A DNA stretch of 64,000 nt from Mesostigma viride (taxonomy: Eukaryota; Streptophyta; Mesostigmatophyceae; Mesostigmatales; Mesostigmataceae). Made by a program: the position numbers and the translations under genes. The notes below the pieces were generated by a model. It was not told where the DNA came from. It searched no databases and was given only the letters and a program-made list of their open reading frames with translations. Shown one piece after another: positions 1 to 11,904 of the stretch (position 1 is its first letter; every line of letters starts with the position of its first letter). The stretch spans positions 1,213,674 through 1,277,673 of the forward strand of contig RPFO01000333.1 in assembly GCA_009746045.1 (NCBI GenBank), given 5' to 3'.

Positions 1-476
1 CTGATCATAGTCTCCGTTTATGGAATTGTGTCGAAGGCAGTGGGGTGGTGTACAAGATTGAATCGTGCGAATATTGGTAATTTTGCCCGCTTGTCGTTGG
101 CTGCTTATTTCCACAGCATCCATGTGCTCCCATAGCAGCTGTCGTTTAGGCGGCTTCACCGTTCTTTCTTTGCCGATCCTGTTTTGCAAGTTTGCGTCCA
201 TGTGGCAGGAAGATTTACTGGTTAGAATGTGCGATGTGGCGGGTCTTGACAGCTGGCGTGCTGGCTGGCGTGCTGGCTAGTATCAAGGAGACAACCAGTA
301 TGGCAGTCGGTGTGATGTCCTGCCGGATGCTTTCCCTCTCCAACGCCGTACGGGCTTGTGCTTCCCCTTCTTCCTGCTCCGCTCGCTTCCCCAACGCTGA
401 CCTAACCCCATCCCTCGCCCGGGCATGTTGCCACCATCCCATGCCCGCTCGCCATGTCGTCGCCATGCTGCTGCAG

Positions 477-755
477 GCCAACGTCACCGGTCGCAACTCC
501 AAGACGGTGCGCGAGTTCCTGGAGAAGAACTACACCGTGTCATCCGGAGACGCGACCATCCGGCAGGCGGTGCGCGCGCTCATGGAGGTGGTCGAGTCGG
601 GCGGCAAGAACATCGAGGTGGCGGTCATGCGGCCGGGGGAGGGGCTTACCATCCTGGGGGAGGCCGAGGTGGATGCCATCGTCAGCGCGATGGAGGCCGA
701 GAAGGCGGCGGCGGAGGCGGCCAAGAGGCCAGCCGCACAGCCCACCGACTCGTGA
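477..755 (+). CDS. PSMA7 (plant PAD1): 20S proteasome subunit alpha type-7 (alpha-4), C-terminal exon only
   Basis: This is the last exon of a proteasome alpha subunit; the rest lies to the left of the window. A CTGCAG acceptor precedes the coding start, and the frame runs 92 codons to TGA at 753-755. The exon reads A-N-V-T-G-R-N-S, then R-E-F-L-E-K-N-Y, then E-V-V-E-S-G-G-K-N-I-E-V-A-V, then an E-A-E-V-D-A-I-V segment and an Ala/Glu/Lys-rich tail. That is the known C-terminal part of plant and animal alpha-4/PSMA7, an outer-ring structural subunit of the 20S core. The end is in the place expected for the family. No other exon was found in bases 1-476, which I take to be intron. Confidence 0.9.
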   Translation, partial: ANVTGRNSKTVREFLEKNYTVSSGDATIRQAVRALMEVVESGGKNIEVAVMRPGEGLTILGEAEVDAIVSAMEAEKAAAEAAKRPAAQPTDS

Positions 756-2126
756 TCGCTGCCGCCTGGTGACTTGTGACAGATGCCAGCTGCGATATCT
801 GCCGGCAGCCGTGGTGCAAGAGAGCGTGGCAAGAAAGCATGGCAGTGGGCGGATTTGTGTTGCACAGAGCTGCCTCACATCTGCTCGTTCCTGTTGGTCA
901 GCCTGGTTTTGTGCTGGCGCCATATCATGGGGAAGCGGGCAAGCAGTAAATGGAGTAGGATGGCTGTGTTCATGCGCGTGCAGCATGTTTCCATCTGCAT
1001 GCTGCACATTTGAAGACATTTCTGGCCTGCGCTGGTTGTCTCATTGATATGTACACGCGTGCCACACATGCACCCTGTGGGGACATTTGACCTGCACAGG
1101 GGACACTCGCAGGAGGAAACCCTGGGGCAGGATGCCTGTAGATGGCAACCTTTTGTTATTTTCTAACTCGATTACATACTTGCTGGAAAATACACATGGC
1201 TCTTTGAGCTTAGGATGCACGTTGGAAATCTTGTAGATCGGCCATGGGATCCTGGGTGCATATTATTGTTTATCAATCCACTTCAATCACCCTCCAATGT
1301 GTGCCCATTTTTTTTTAGTATATACCATGAATTCAAAGATTGATGAATTTTACAAATTAAGTGAGACAACTATGAATCACAATATTCAATTATAAAATGA
1401 CGAGATTTCAGCTGGATGTATTTTGTACTTACCAAAGCTTGCGCATATCTGCCGTTTCATGCATGCATAGTATATGCTATCCCAGTGCATGCGCGCACAT
1501 AATATCAGTTAAGATCTGGTGCATGTGGTCCTAGAACAGGGCCGATCCGGGCAGCATGGCCCACTCAACGTAGCCGGCATGCATTCATGCCCGCCTCTTA
1601 TGTACCCAGGTCCTGCCTACACTAGATACCAGCTTGGCGGACATGCATGCATGCCACATCCAGCAACAACTCAATGCAGACATGGGGTATATTGGCTTCT
1701 CTTTAGTTTGAGCCAACGTGTGCACCACAAGCAGGTTTGGCGAAATGCTAGCTTCAACAGCCCGGGCCCCTCTTTCCCCATTCCCCCAAGGCGGGCTCAA
1801 ATTACACGCTTTGTTTGTCACAGCCTGCAGGCTGGAAGCTCGCCAGGCTCATTACAATAGGTAGATGGGTAGCACTTACATGATACAGTTGCATGGCCCG
1901 AGACCATTAAACACTTCATACTTTATGCGGTTTAAGTGCAGTCCTCAGCTCCCCAATGGGGAAACACTGGTCATCCTGCCAGGGCGCCACCTCTACGTGG
2001 ACGGTGTCACCTTGAAATGGTGTGCCATGCTCAGTACTGAGTTTCTGGCGGATGGCGTGTTCTTCCACCCTCTCGGCTTGAAAAATTGGCCCAGCAAGTT
2101 GGCAGGCGGCTCGCACCCCACCCGTT
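756..2126. other. Convergent intergenic region between PSMA7 and ATG12
   Basis: This stretch holds the 3' flanks of two converging genes. I see no supportable coding sequence. It contains one copy of a short dispersed repeat core (1019-1050) and an AT-rich part (about 1300-1440). Confidence 0.6.
1876..1880 (-). promoter_or_regulatory. Candidate TGTAA polyadenylation signal for ATG12
   Basis: TGTAA on the minus strand lies about 250 bases past the ATG12 stop. TGTAA is the usual polyadenylation signal in chlorophyte algae. The assignment rests on position only. Confidence 0.4.
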
Positions 2127-4014
2127 CTAGCCCCACGCAGGGCTCACAGCGTAGTTGATCACCAGCATGCCTTCCGTCCCGAAATTCTGGAGACACAGAA
2201 TAGAAGAAAAAATCGCAGTGGAGTACACATCCCAGCATTTGCCGGCGGCAAGTCGTTATGCCACACGACCGACAGAGAGCACATGGTGAAGGTGAGGCAT
2301 GCAGCGGTGTTGTGAGGGGAGCTCACTGAGAAAGGAGAGCGTTGCATCACTTGCATGGGAAGCCTCTCTCAAAGATTCGAGTGCAAACAGTCCCCAGCAA
2401 AATCGTTCACGAAGAACAAATCTGATTACGATTAGCGGTTTACCCTTACATGCATTTCATGTAATAGGACCTTGTGGAAGGGCGGTCAGCCTGCTACGAT
2501 TGGGACCCTGCACCATATGGTTCACCCAGCGCTGGTTGTCTCCTTGCTATGGTTCACCACATCACACATCTTGCCCACTATTCGAGGCTTGTGAATGGCA
2601 CCAACCCAGTAACTCGCCGCCCTCAGTGGCACGCTGGCACCGTAGCTTGTGGCCACCATGACGTGTCAGCGCACAGACAAGCGCACGCAGGTCCCATGCG
2701 AGATACGCACGCACATGGTGTACCGTCCATCACACCCACCTGACGATGATGAAAATGAGCACAGGACATGGCAATTCACCTCCACATGTACACATGTGGC
2801 ATGCTGCCACGCCATCCTCCCTCGTTTCCCGTTAGCAAGCAAGCGACCCGTCCAGGCATCCACGCACACATCCGTCAGGACGCATGCACAGTGTCCTGGC
2901 CACGTGGTGTGTGACGGCATCAGCTTTACCTCGAACAGCTCTGACACCAGCGCGTCCATGCTCGGAGAGAAGGCCGAGTTGCAGTAGAGGAACTGGGGGG
3001 GGGCATCGGGGGGGGCGCAAGTATGTTGGATGCCATCATGGCGGTCCGAGGGAGAGAGGATAAAGACTTGGGCATATGCAGGAGGAAATGCCATGTAGTA
3101 GAATACCAGGTTGCCAGGTCACATGGTAAATGGGAGCACAGAAATAAGGAGTGCGCCTGCATCATGCCCCGACCCCTGCATCTCATGGTCTCATACTGAG
3201 AAAAAGCAAATAAACACAAATTACAACCGAGGCATGCAAGTGCAACCTCTCAAGGCCGCAGCCTGGGCTCCCAATATGTCGATGATGCCAGGTGGCGAAC
3301 CAGGTGGCTCCCAACCACACCCTCGTTTTTGCACCCAATGCCTTCCTGAATGTCGAAATACTGAGCATTCGTGCACAATATGTTGATTGACACAGAGGGC
3401 TAGCATTGCCTGTGAGTGCTGAACAGCCGCAGGCTTACGGTTCATGTGTGTCCAACTAATTGGGCCGCGAGCGCACCGCCCAGGATCTGTGCAACACCAC
3501 ATGGACAGAGATTGTGAGAGATGAAAACAGGCACTAGACCAGGCGCACACGTCATGCGCTGGTGCCAGCCGCAAGTCGGCATCCTTACCAGGGAGTCGAC
3601 GTTCGTCTGCTTCCTGACAAACGCCATGACCTTGCTGAACCGGTCGCTGCCGCTTATCTGCACACGCGACAGGTGTCAACCCACAAACGAGCCGAGCATG
3701 TGAGAACACTCCTGCACCTTTCTGCCCACGATCAGTGACGGCTGCTCGACAAGGCAAGGCCAACGGGCATCATGGTAACCTACCTTGAACTTGTTCTGCT
3801 TGAGAAGTGGCGCGCTCCCAGTGGCTTTCAGGAGGATGACGACTGCACGCAAGGATGGACAAGAGGAGATACATGTGAGGCACAGGTGAGGTGGCAACTT
3901 TGAGAGATACAAGCTGCTCCATTTTGGCCATGAGACGCAGAGATCGTCCGAAAAATAGTGACAGCGAGTACCTTTTTTGTCTTGAGAAGCGGGTGTTGTC
4001 GCAGGAGCCTCCAT
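2127..4014 (-). CDS. ATG12: Autophagy ubiquitin-like protein ATG12, five exons
   Basis: Exons, in transcript order: 3972-4014, 3784-3842, 3589-3657, 2930-2992, 2127-2186, giving 97 aa. All introns are GT-AG and the phases agree. The protein has the APG12 fold signature: L-K-A-T-G-S-A-P-L-L-K-Q (about residues 20-31), I-S-G-S-D-R-F (about 35-41), N-S-A-F-S-P (about 61-66) and the C-terminal V-S-P-A-W-G. It ends in the conserved glycine that ATG7 and ATG10 attach to ATG5, so no protease processing is needed, as is usual for ATG12. Plant ATG12 is about the same length. The start at 4014 is an ATG and fixes the phase of the first junction. It acts in the cytosol, where the ATG12-ATG5 conjugate promotes ATG8 lipidation. 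Confidence 0.95.
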
Positions 4015-5867
4015 GTGGACGCGTGCTTATGGCATGGCCATCCAGGTGAGTGCCCTTTAATGTATGAGAAAATGCGACAGAACTTCGAATTTAACGCAAG
4101 TGCCCGCAAGTTGGCCTTGTAGGTTCATTTTGTAATCGGCATAATGCCAATATGGACACCATTGCAAAAAGACGTCGCTGAACCCGCGGAAAACCAATGT
4201 CAAATCGACATTGAGTTTTGAAGCAATAATTCTCTTTTTATGAAACAAATGCTCAGGATACTACATGTACCGCGCGCAGCTACAGCTCTAGATACCTTTA
4301 TGATGGCCAGGGCAGCTGTCAGCTTCAGTTGTTAAGGAGTTTAGAGAAAGGATGACAAGAAAGTACCAGTAAGGCTCTTAATTCCTAATACGTGTAATTA
4401 CCCAGTTAGTCGATGCCGGGCCACGTGAGATTACGTGCTAATTTCGCGGCGTATTGCCAAGGCAGTCAAGGCCTCAAGGGTTCTCTTCGTGAAATATGTG
4501 CTAGACAGAGCTGATCGATGGGCAATTAATTGTAATTATATGCAGCGAACGCCGATAAACTACACTAGGTAATGACTGGAAGGTTGGACTGATCTTTGGA
4601 GACACCCATGACTCTTTATGCGATTCAAATGCTGCCTACCCAAGAATGTGAAACCACTCGACCACTACAGGAGGTTGGTTTCAGCGGTTGAGTCCTCAAG
4701 AGTACGAGGGCAACCATGACTCCATGAGCTATCACGTCGTGGCTTGTGGGTCTTTTTAGTATTTTGCTGGCGTAAGTACAGTACAGTATGAAGGCCCAAT
4801 GGCCGAAGCGTGCAATGGCAGTCTGTCACCACTCACCAGGCACTAATGGTCTATGATTGCCCGAAGCCGTGAATACCCGTGAGGCCGTGATAGGCAGTTG
4901 CCTGCTCCGATCACATTTGAGGACTACTGGACTCGGGACTCTGCGAGGCTCCAGGACGCAGGTACCGATAAGTACAGCTCGTACGACGAGCGTCTATCCG
5001 GGTAAATGGGTATTTTTTATTAACCAATAGGAATATCGTTAGGTTAAGAGGTACCACGTATCGACCAGCTGGTTACCCACTGAGGGTAGTGTGATAGGTG
5101 AAAGGTTTAGAAAGGAGCATCACGTGACCAGGCGACGAGCGTCTATCAATGATCAAACTTAAGAAGGTATCTGTGGCGAAGAGGCAAGTATGTTGAGTTT
5201 CGTACCGTGCTACTGTAGTTGTACAGTAGTCTCTCTACCTAGTTACGGTATTGCGTCCAGTCGACTTCATGTCAGCCTGGCGACTGGTGACTGGCGACTG
5301 TTGACTGGAGTGGCGAGCCGCGAGCATCTCTGTCTGGCTCGGCCGTTTCCAAATCTCTGCTGCCCATGGGCGGCGTGGGCATTGGGCAACAACAACAACT
5401 ACAACTGTCTGCTATGTTATTGTTGTTGTTTTTGTAGGTTGTTGTTGGATCCCACGCCGCATCTGTCTGCCGTCTGGCTCTGACCGGCGTGGGATCAAAC
5501 GGACTGACTGACTGACTGACTGAACAGCGAGCAGAGCCTGCAGAGCGCGTTTCTTGGGGTTCTTCCTTTGGGAAATCAAAGATACCACGCCGTGAAGCAG
5601 CGCCTACGTCACCGACTTTCAAAGTGGCGCGCACGTTGCTCTTGTGCGCGCTAGTCACAATAATCATGCTGATTTTTCGCTGCTCGCAATTATTCATACC
5701 GATGCACCCGATTTGGGTCTTGAATATAGCGATATCAGCGCAGTCTGCTTGCGTGTCAAGAATGAGAAACGCATTTCTGACTGAATGCCCCACAGAGCCA
5801 GAAGCAGGAAGCCGTGAGATGTTACCACGTGGATCCCAACCTCCCTGATCATAATGTTCAAATCTCA
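4015..5867. other. Divergent intergenic region between ATG12 and the membrane-protein gene
   Basis: No exon could be supported. A 211-codon minus-strand open frame overlaps 5272-5907, but its composition includes a CAA/TTG repeat run and it has no recognisable domain. There are small repeats: GACT units near 5508-5525, and the phrase GACGAGCGTCTATC twice (near 4985 and 5135). Promoters for both neighbours should lie here, but I see no clear core element. Confidence 0.5.
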
Positions 5868-7579
5868 ATGCTTTTGATGGTTTATTCGGCCAGTACCGGT
5901 ATTCCATGGGAAGCCGGGAGAGCGACTTCCATTATCGGCGCTCTAGTCCGTCGAGGCATTTTCTGGTCGTTTTCGGTGATGGCAGCCGCGGTGGGATCCT
6001 TAGTGTCTTGGTGGGTATTCGTCGCAAGTCTTCCATGGAAAATACCACTCGCATTATTGCAAGAGAAAAAGGTGCGTTTCCTGGAAACCACGTTTGTCTT
6101 GAAAGAAGTTGCTGGCTCTGTTAGTTGCAATTAGCGGCGGCAGCATGCGAAGTAGGCGAGTATTGCATGGATTGGCGGCACCCCTGGTTGCCTTGAAAAC
6201 ATATCATTTGGGGCATTTGTAAAAGGAACTTACTTGCAGCGAAGGACCTATTTTATGTAAGGTATCCCCGCAGTTTCCTGATGTTAGCCTGCGTCTCCTT
6301 GTTGTGATCGCGGCTGTCCATACTTTTTTTCTGAGTTGCAGTTGAAAAGGGTCGTGAAGGAGCTGCGAGAGCAAAATCTGGAGCTTAGCAAACAGAATTT
6401 CAACCTTCAGAATGCCCTCAAGAGGTCGCACGCCAGGTATGGACCCTGCCTAACGCAACATGCCGCCTTTTCGTGTTGCATCTCTTTGCACCGTCATTTT
6501 CATCTCTTTGCGCGGTCATTTGCATCTCTTTAGGGCTGACATCCGCGATCAACTCCTATTGTTTTGCCAAGGAATGGAATAAGTGTCTAATAGTGCTACT
6601 CTGCAATCTGCTCCTTCTGTTGGTGGAATGGTTTCTGCATGGCATCCGTCCTGCTGGCTGTAGGATCAAGGCCATGGCGCAAGAGGACCCGGCCAACAAG
6701 CAGGATAGTGCCCAGGAGATGCACACAGCCAACCATGTGGGCCTTCCCGGAGATGCTGCAAGGGTAGAGCAGTCAGGGGTGGCCGCATCTTGGTCATCGC
6801 CCGTCGTGACAGCTGGCACGGCCAGCACGTACTCTCCATCCACGCACATGCTACGAGAGAGCCCCGCGGGTGAAGGGCTGCCTTCCAGGTGGCGCGAGAA
6901 TGAGGCCCTTATGGCACCTGCAGGAGCCCCGCTTTCGGCGGACCGCCCCTTTCGGACAACAGGCAGCCGGCGGGCGTCCACAAGCTGGGCGGTGGAGGAC
7001 CGGGGCACGCACCAGCCGTGGCAGGTGGAGGGCGGCATGGTGGGCAGCGAGGGCGTGCATAAAGGCATGTCGGTCACTGGTGCAGCGTCCATCGGCGGCA
7101 TGTCCCGCCACGACGTTGCCGACGTGAAGGACGTGGTCACCACATGGTCCCGCCCCGTGTGGAAGCGGCTGCTACTCTTCTCGCAGGGCTCGGCGGTGCT
7201 CGCAGGCATCATGATCTACAAGTACGAGTCGTTGGTGGACCGGTACGACCTGCGCTTTGGCGGCACGTGGGAGGAGCAGCACCGCCAGGAGTCGGCCACC
7301 ATCATGTTCGTGCTTGTGACGAACGCTATCCTGATCTACCGCGTCGTCTCGCAAAAGGCGGCCGCGGCGAGGGCTTATGCGGTGGCGTTGCCACTGGACG
7401 GGGCAGCCACAACCTACGAGGTGGACGCCCCGTATGAGCTGAACACGTATGGTAGGGGCAGTGGCAAGGCCCGTGGGGTGGCCACCGCCATATTGATCTG
7501 CATGCTCAACACGTTCTTGGTCGGCTTCTTCAGCTCTAGGATCGTGCTGGTTCTCTCCAGCTGGTCAATGATGTTCTGA
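5868..7579 (+). CDS. Unidentified multi-pass membrane protein, three exons
   Basis: Exons 5868-6071, 6342-6436 and 6664-7579 join in frame to 404 aa with GT-AG introns. I do not recognise the family. Residues about 30-58 form a hydrophobic segment (G-I-F-W-S-F-S-V, S-W-W-V-F-V). Residues about 69-95 are a charged, heptad-like coiled coil (V-V-K-E-L-R-E-Q-N-L-E-L). A long low-complexity Ser/Gly/Ala-rich linker follows. The C-terminal third has three hydrophobic stretches (L-L-L-F-S-Q-G-S-A-V-L-A-G, T-I-M-F-V-L-V-T-N-A-I-L-I-Y, I-L-I-C-M-L-N-T-F-L-V-G-F-F). The first ATG of the open exon was chosen as the start, but more exons upstream are possible. The stop is TGA at 7577. Confidence 0.6.
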
Positions 7580-8099
7580 GCCAACCATGGGAGGGGGCTC
7601 TGCAGCGATGCCAAAGCTTCCACACTTGTGCCAAAGCCAGTTTATTTATTGTAGTTGGTGTAGGTATTTATTGTCAAATGGGGACAAGAATGGGATGACC
7701 CATGCAGCAAATGCAAGGGAAGTCTCTGTAGGGCACATGGCAGGTGTGAAATGGTGAGCTGGTAACCCCTTGGGGCCGCTCGGCAGGATCAACCCAGCTT
7801 ATGTACATACCGCTCAACCATACCCGTGCACGAATTCATGCAAGACATGGGCCCAGCTAGCAGAGCCTGCTGGTCACGTGCGCCCTCCAATCTTGAGTTA
7901 AATCAATAATTAAAAATGGAGCCCTTGTGGTTTATTTGCTGTCCGTTTGCAGACCTGCCACAACACGTATGGTGATTGCATGCACATGTACTGCAACGAA
8001 TTGTACGCGCACAAATACAAACCATGCGCATGCATTTCTAGCTGCTCACGAAATGATATATTGTAGGGGCGTGACAAGAGTCTATTGATCCCATGCATT
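7580..8099. other. 3' flank, no gene seen
   Basis: This is AT-rich sequence after the membrane-protein gene. I see no coding signal or recognisable repeat before the LINE debris begins near 8100. Confidence 0.5.
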
Positions 8100-8250
8100 A
8101 AATCTCCAATTATGACTCCGTGGGGAGATCATGTAGCTCATATTCGACCTTGCTTGATGGATATGGAGGTACGTGAGCGAAGCCGCGAATAAACCTAACT
8201 AAGCTAACTCTAATCTAGGTAATCTATAATTTTAAATCATAACTACTCTA
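8100..8250 (-). mobile_element. LINE 3' end fragment, tail type A
   Basis: Read on the minus strand, it ends with a GAGCTACATGATCTCC... hairpin variant (CTCC-CCAC-GGAG) and an AT-rich tail. The upstream part (CTAACTAAGCTAACTC on the plus strand) resembles the stretch at 57680-57720 behind the reverse-transcriptase relic. It is a dead 3' fragment. Confidence 0.6.
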
Positions 8251-8284
8251 TTAAATCAAATTAAAATTCAATTTGATGACTCCG

Positions 8285-9242
8285 TTAATTAATTAATTAA
8301 TTAAACTCGTGCTCCCGCTGGGGAGTCACGGAGCACCGAAGTGCTTTTAATCCCTGTGTGTGCACTACAGGAGAAAGGGCAGAGACCCCCAGTCTCCTTC
8401 ATGCCAAAGGCATGCCACAGCTGCAATCGGGCGCGGCTAGCTAAAAGGACAGGCTAACGATCCGGCAAACTGTGGGTGCAATAAGACCCATGTGAGCATA
8501 TCATAGCAAGGAGCGTGGGCAAGTAATCTGAACATAGCCAGGGCGTAGCATGGCTGTACTAGGACTAGGCTAAGGCTATGGCTGGTTGTGTACCGTGCGT
8601 TGGCGGCACGTGACTAGGTGTGTTGGCACAGCTAGGCGACATCTAGGCATGGCTGCCTTAGCGGCAGTGACGCCAATGGTTACAAGCTAGGGCTATTGCT
8701 ATTCTAGCCCGCTGGGGGCGTCCACATCTTGTGGTTGATCATCAGGTCCCCGCCCCTCCAGTACACCTTGGGCTTCTGGGGGTCCTGCTTATGGCGGAGG
8801 TATTCCGGCCACAGGTCGCGTCACTGCTGTTGCTGAGCGGGGGTGAGGTCGTCATCCAGCGTCCAGGTGAGGTCGTGCAACCGCTTGCGACGAGAGAGGA
8901 ACCGCTGCTTATCCTCAGGGGAGGGGAAGGTGAGTAGGACTGGTGGGGGAGCCGCCTTGTCCCGTGAGTGGGGAAGGCGGTGGCACCCACGCAGTTCTAC
9001 CTCACCTACCAGGCCCATGAGGGTAAGAAGCTGGCTCTTGAGCTCGTCAGCAAGAGAGGTTGACGTCTCACCTGGCTTCTGGGGGAAGCGACGTAGCACC
9101 ACTCGGCACTCGCGGCGAGCGCGGTCGGTGACCTCTCGTTGCTGGGCCTGGCGGTGGTCCTCCAGCTCCTGGAGCTTTGTGGCGATGGCGTCGGTGGTGG
9201 AGGCGGTCGCTGACCGCAGCAGGTCCGCGTAGGAGAGCATGG
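8285..9242 (-). mobile_element. 5'-truncated ORF1-only LINE element, tail type B
   Basis: On the minus strand this element starts inside ORF1 (A-D-L-L-R-S-A-T, then L-Q-E-L-E-D-H-R). It continues through an RRM-like part ending P-P-P-V-L-L-T-F and a C-terminal domain with R-R-K-R-L, T-L-D-D-D-L-T, a Q-rich run and V-Y-W-R-G-G-D. This matches the layout of L1 ORF1p (coiled coil, RRM, C-terminal domain). About 430 bases of 3' UTR follow, closing with a GCACTTCGGTGC hairpin, then CTCCC-CAGC-GGGAG and a (TTAA)n-type tail at 8285-8310. No ORF2 lies between ORF1 and the tail. Confidence 0.75.
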
Positions 9243-9244
9243 AG

Positions 9245-10540
9245 AGATGACTCCGTTGGGAGAGCATGTAGCACATATTTCCTTATAGCTCATAGGGTCA
9301 AGTCGTCGTCCAGCGTGAAGCGAGTCTCCGAGAGCTTCTTGCAGCATTTAAGGAATGACAGCTTGTCCGCCATGTGTACTTAAACTGAAAGGTGAGGAGC
9401 ACGGGTGCCGGGCCAGCCTTAATGCCCCCGCGCGCGGGGGAGGCGGACAGCCGACATGTCCAGCTCACCAGTGAGTAGCATGGGGGCAAAAATGTCGCGC
9501 TTAAATGCCTCAAGAAGGCTCGTGGAGGTCTCACCTGCCGGCTGCATGGGCAAAGTGCTTGGCGATGACATTGTGGCTGCGCCGGGCGATGTCGGCTTCC
9601 TCGCGAAGGTCGAGGGCTTGTTGCTTGAGTTGTGCCGAGATGGTGGAGGTGGTGGAGGTGGTGTGCCGCTTAAGCAAGTCCGCCCAGGTGGAGGGAGCAT
9701 ATCGCCGGCCGGGCCAGCAGGCGCCGGCTGGGCGGCGATGTCCTTCACCGCCTGGGCGGTGAGGCCGGCGGTGTCACGCAATTGCTCTCAAGGGCGTTGG
9801 CAGTGGCTTGAAGGCGTTGGTCGAGGTCGAGGAGCTGGGCTTTGATGTCGGCAGTGGAGGCGGAAATGGCAGCGGAGGTGGAGCTAGGCGGCGGCGGTGG
9901 AAATGTGAGGAAGTTCAGCAGTCAGCGTGCCACCGATTGCTGCACTACGTCGGCAGCAAGGGGGGTCACGTGCTGCTGGAAGGCTTCCGTGAGGATGGAG
10001 CGGAGGGTGGGGGCGGAAATGGATGGAGCCCAGACTATCTCGCTGTCAGAGCGCTGGAGAAGGGAGTTGAGGATGGTGTGCTGGAGTTGGGGGCGGGTGC
10101 ACCCGAACAGCGTGCTGATGTTGTTCCAGCGGCGGCCGTACGTCCGGGAGGAGGAGGCGATTGTTGTCGTACAGAGACGGAGGCACAGGTCGTAAAGCGA
10201 GGCGAAGTCCCCGAAGAAGATGCAGTACAGAGCATCGGACGGAGACATGTTGGTCCATGTCGTGATCATCGACCTGGAAAGGTTGGAGCCGACAGCGCGG
10301 TTCCGAGGGGCGTGAAGACCCTCCTGTTTTATCGGCTGAGCGGGCGCGTTTAGGGTCAGGCGATGACGATGGCGAGGCATTGAGCCCGGGAGGTTGCTGG
10401 GCGACCACCAGTGCACGACTAGTGGCACCGCTGCCTGCCGGAGCTGGCAAAGCTGCAGCCGCAGCTGCCGCATTTAAATGGGCGAGCGCATCCGCCAAAC
10501 TGCGTTGCCTCGGGTGCAAACAGTCCTACATATTCCCTTG
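9245..10540 (-). mobile_element. ORF1-only LINE element with long N-terminal part, tail type A
   Basis: On the minus strand ORF1 begins near 10519 (R-Q-R-S-L-A-D-A-L-A-H-L-N). It has a Pro/Ala/Ser-rich N-terminus, then a coiled-coil part, then V-R-L-P-R-A-R-G and P-A-P-V-L-L-T-F (RRM end) and T-L-D-D-D-L-T near 9300. It then jumps straight to the type A 3' hairpin (GCTCTCCCAACGGAGTC) at about 9248-9275. Several frameshifts break the reading frame. The next element (8285-9242) abuts its 3' end in the same orientation. Confidence 0.7.
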
Positions 10541-10584
10541 CTGGATGGATGGAGGTGCCAGGCAATTAATTAAGCCGCGAAACC

Positions 10585-10745
10585 GATATCAAACTATGAG
10601 CTAACTGTAAGCTAATCGCCTCTAGAAAACCCTAACTCCTCTACTCAGCAAATTAGCGCCCCTTCCTCGTGAGGGGAGGGGGCAGTTGCCCACAGGGGCT
10701 GGCGTGTGAGCCTGGACAATCGTCTTCTTGTTCTGCATAGCAGTC
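10585..10745 (-). mobile_element. LINE ORF2 3' relic
   Basis: This segment matches the C-terminal codons and 3' UTR of the reverse-transcriptase relic at 57690-57840. Shared marks are TTGCCCACAGGG, GCCT/GACAATC and AGTCCAA. It is too short and too diverged to code. Confidence 0.6.
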
Positions 10746-10747
10746 CA

Positions 10748-10965
10748 AGAGGTTGCACGACCTCACGTCTGGACGCTGGACGGCGACCTAGCTGACCCCG
10801 GGCCTCTCGCGCTCAGCAGCAGCAGCGAGGCGACCTGTGGCCTGAATACCTCCGCCACAAGCAGGACCCCCAGAAGCCCAAGGTGTACTGGAGGGGCGGG
10901 GATCGACCTAGCTGATGATCAATTACAAGATATGGACGCCCCCTACGGGCTAGAATAGCTCTAGC
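10748..10965 (+). mobile_element. LINE ORF1 C-terminal fragment (type B)
   Basis: Plus-strand copy of the ORF1 C-terminal domain: H-D-L-(T)-W-T-L-D-(D)-D-L, a broken Gln-rich run, H-K-Q-D-P-Q-K-P-K-V-Y-W and G-G-D. Indels break the frame. It matches 8715-8880 in the opposite orientation. Confidence 0.65.
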
Positions 10966-10969
10966 TTGA

Positions 10970-11032
10970 ATCATTGGCTTGCCCATGCGCATGACACGCA
11001 AGTACTTACTAGTACTTACTTACTTAGACTAG
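10970..11032 (+). repeat. Family C 3' end with (TTAC)n tail
   Basis: It carries GCGCATGACACGCAAGTACT followed by short TTAC units. The same end occurs at 62256, 63045, 17340, and in reverse at 46203 and 63935. Confidence 0.6.
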
Positions 11033-11099
11033 CTGAGCTCGGCAGTATACCGCGCAAAAGCCCACACTTGCTTGCTATATCCCTTCACCGTATGGCAAG

Positions 11100-11432
11100 G
11101 CCTGCTCAAACTAACAACCTTAAGGATTACACGCGATTTGGAAAGATGATGGACAAGGCCAAGTGGGCCCGGCCAGGTCATAGATGACAACATTAACCGC
11201 CCCCCTGCAGTGGGGAAGCCGTGCGCTAATTGCACACGTGGGAAGCATGCTAGACATGCAAGACCCTGGAGGTAGGGTCGCGGGCACCATACATACAGGA
11301 CTGTTTTTGTAGCTTAGCTTAGACCGGTACAGGATTGCGTGTACCCATCCCATCCATCCATCGGGGTTAATGCTCTGTGACTCCCCAACGAGAACACAAG
11401 TTTAATTAATGAATTAATTAAATTAGGATTAC
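11100..11432 (+). mobile_element. LINE ORF2 C-terminal fragment, tail type B
   Basis: It contains W-K-D/K-M-M-D-K-A-K-W-A and the following codons, which also close the ORF2 fragment at 47123-47737. The 3' UTR (TTAGACCGGTA, CCATCCATCCATCGGGG) ends in a type B hairpin (GACTCCCCAACGAGAAC, one arm decayed) and an (AATT)n-type tail. Confidence 0.7.
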
Positions 11433-11904
11433 ACAAGATTACACATCGATCTATTTGTTTGTTCTCATGCCGTAAAACTCATGAACTCAGGCCATCAATC
11501 CGCTGAAACTGGATAACAGACCCAGCTAGGGCGGTGGCCAGTTGTGCGCCACCTGCAAAGAGGTGCTGAATGTAGTTAAGCACACATCCCAGCCCTGGCT
11601 GCAAGCATTCACAAAAACCTGTTGCAGTTGCGCTTCGTCCAACAATGCTGCGTTGGCAAATTTGGCCCATTATCTTATTTAAAAAATTGCACCTTGCCTT
11701 ATGTCCCACTGGCAGCGCCTTGGATTCTAAACAATCACACCGTTGTGATTGTGGTTAAAACATTCGCATAGCACACGACTCAGTAGACATGAGCAACTTT
11801 ACGGGCACACCAAGTAACGGTAAACTCTGCATATGCTTGGGTATATTGCGACATATGCACAGCGGGTGACTTACGCCAGTCACCACAAAATCCCAATGTC
11901 AGTG

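Noticed and set aside
5272-5907. 211-codon minus-strand open frame upstream of the membrane-protein gene
   Set aside because: It has an Asn/Cys run from a CAA/TTG repeat, no domain, no supporting splice sites, and overlaps the start of the plus-strand gene.
6473-6663. Extension of membrane-protein exon 3 upstream to 6473
   Set aside because: That part is out of phase with exon 2 if spliced at the TTTAG near 6533. Only the acceptor before 6664 gives a continuous frame, so the hydrophobic stretch before it is treated as intron.
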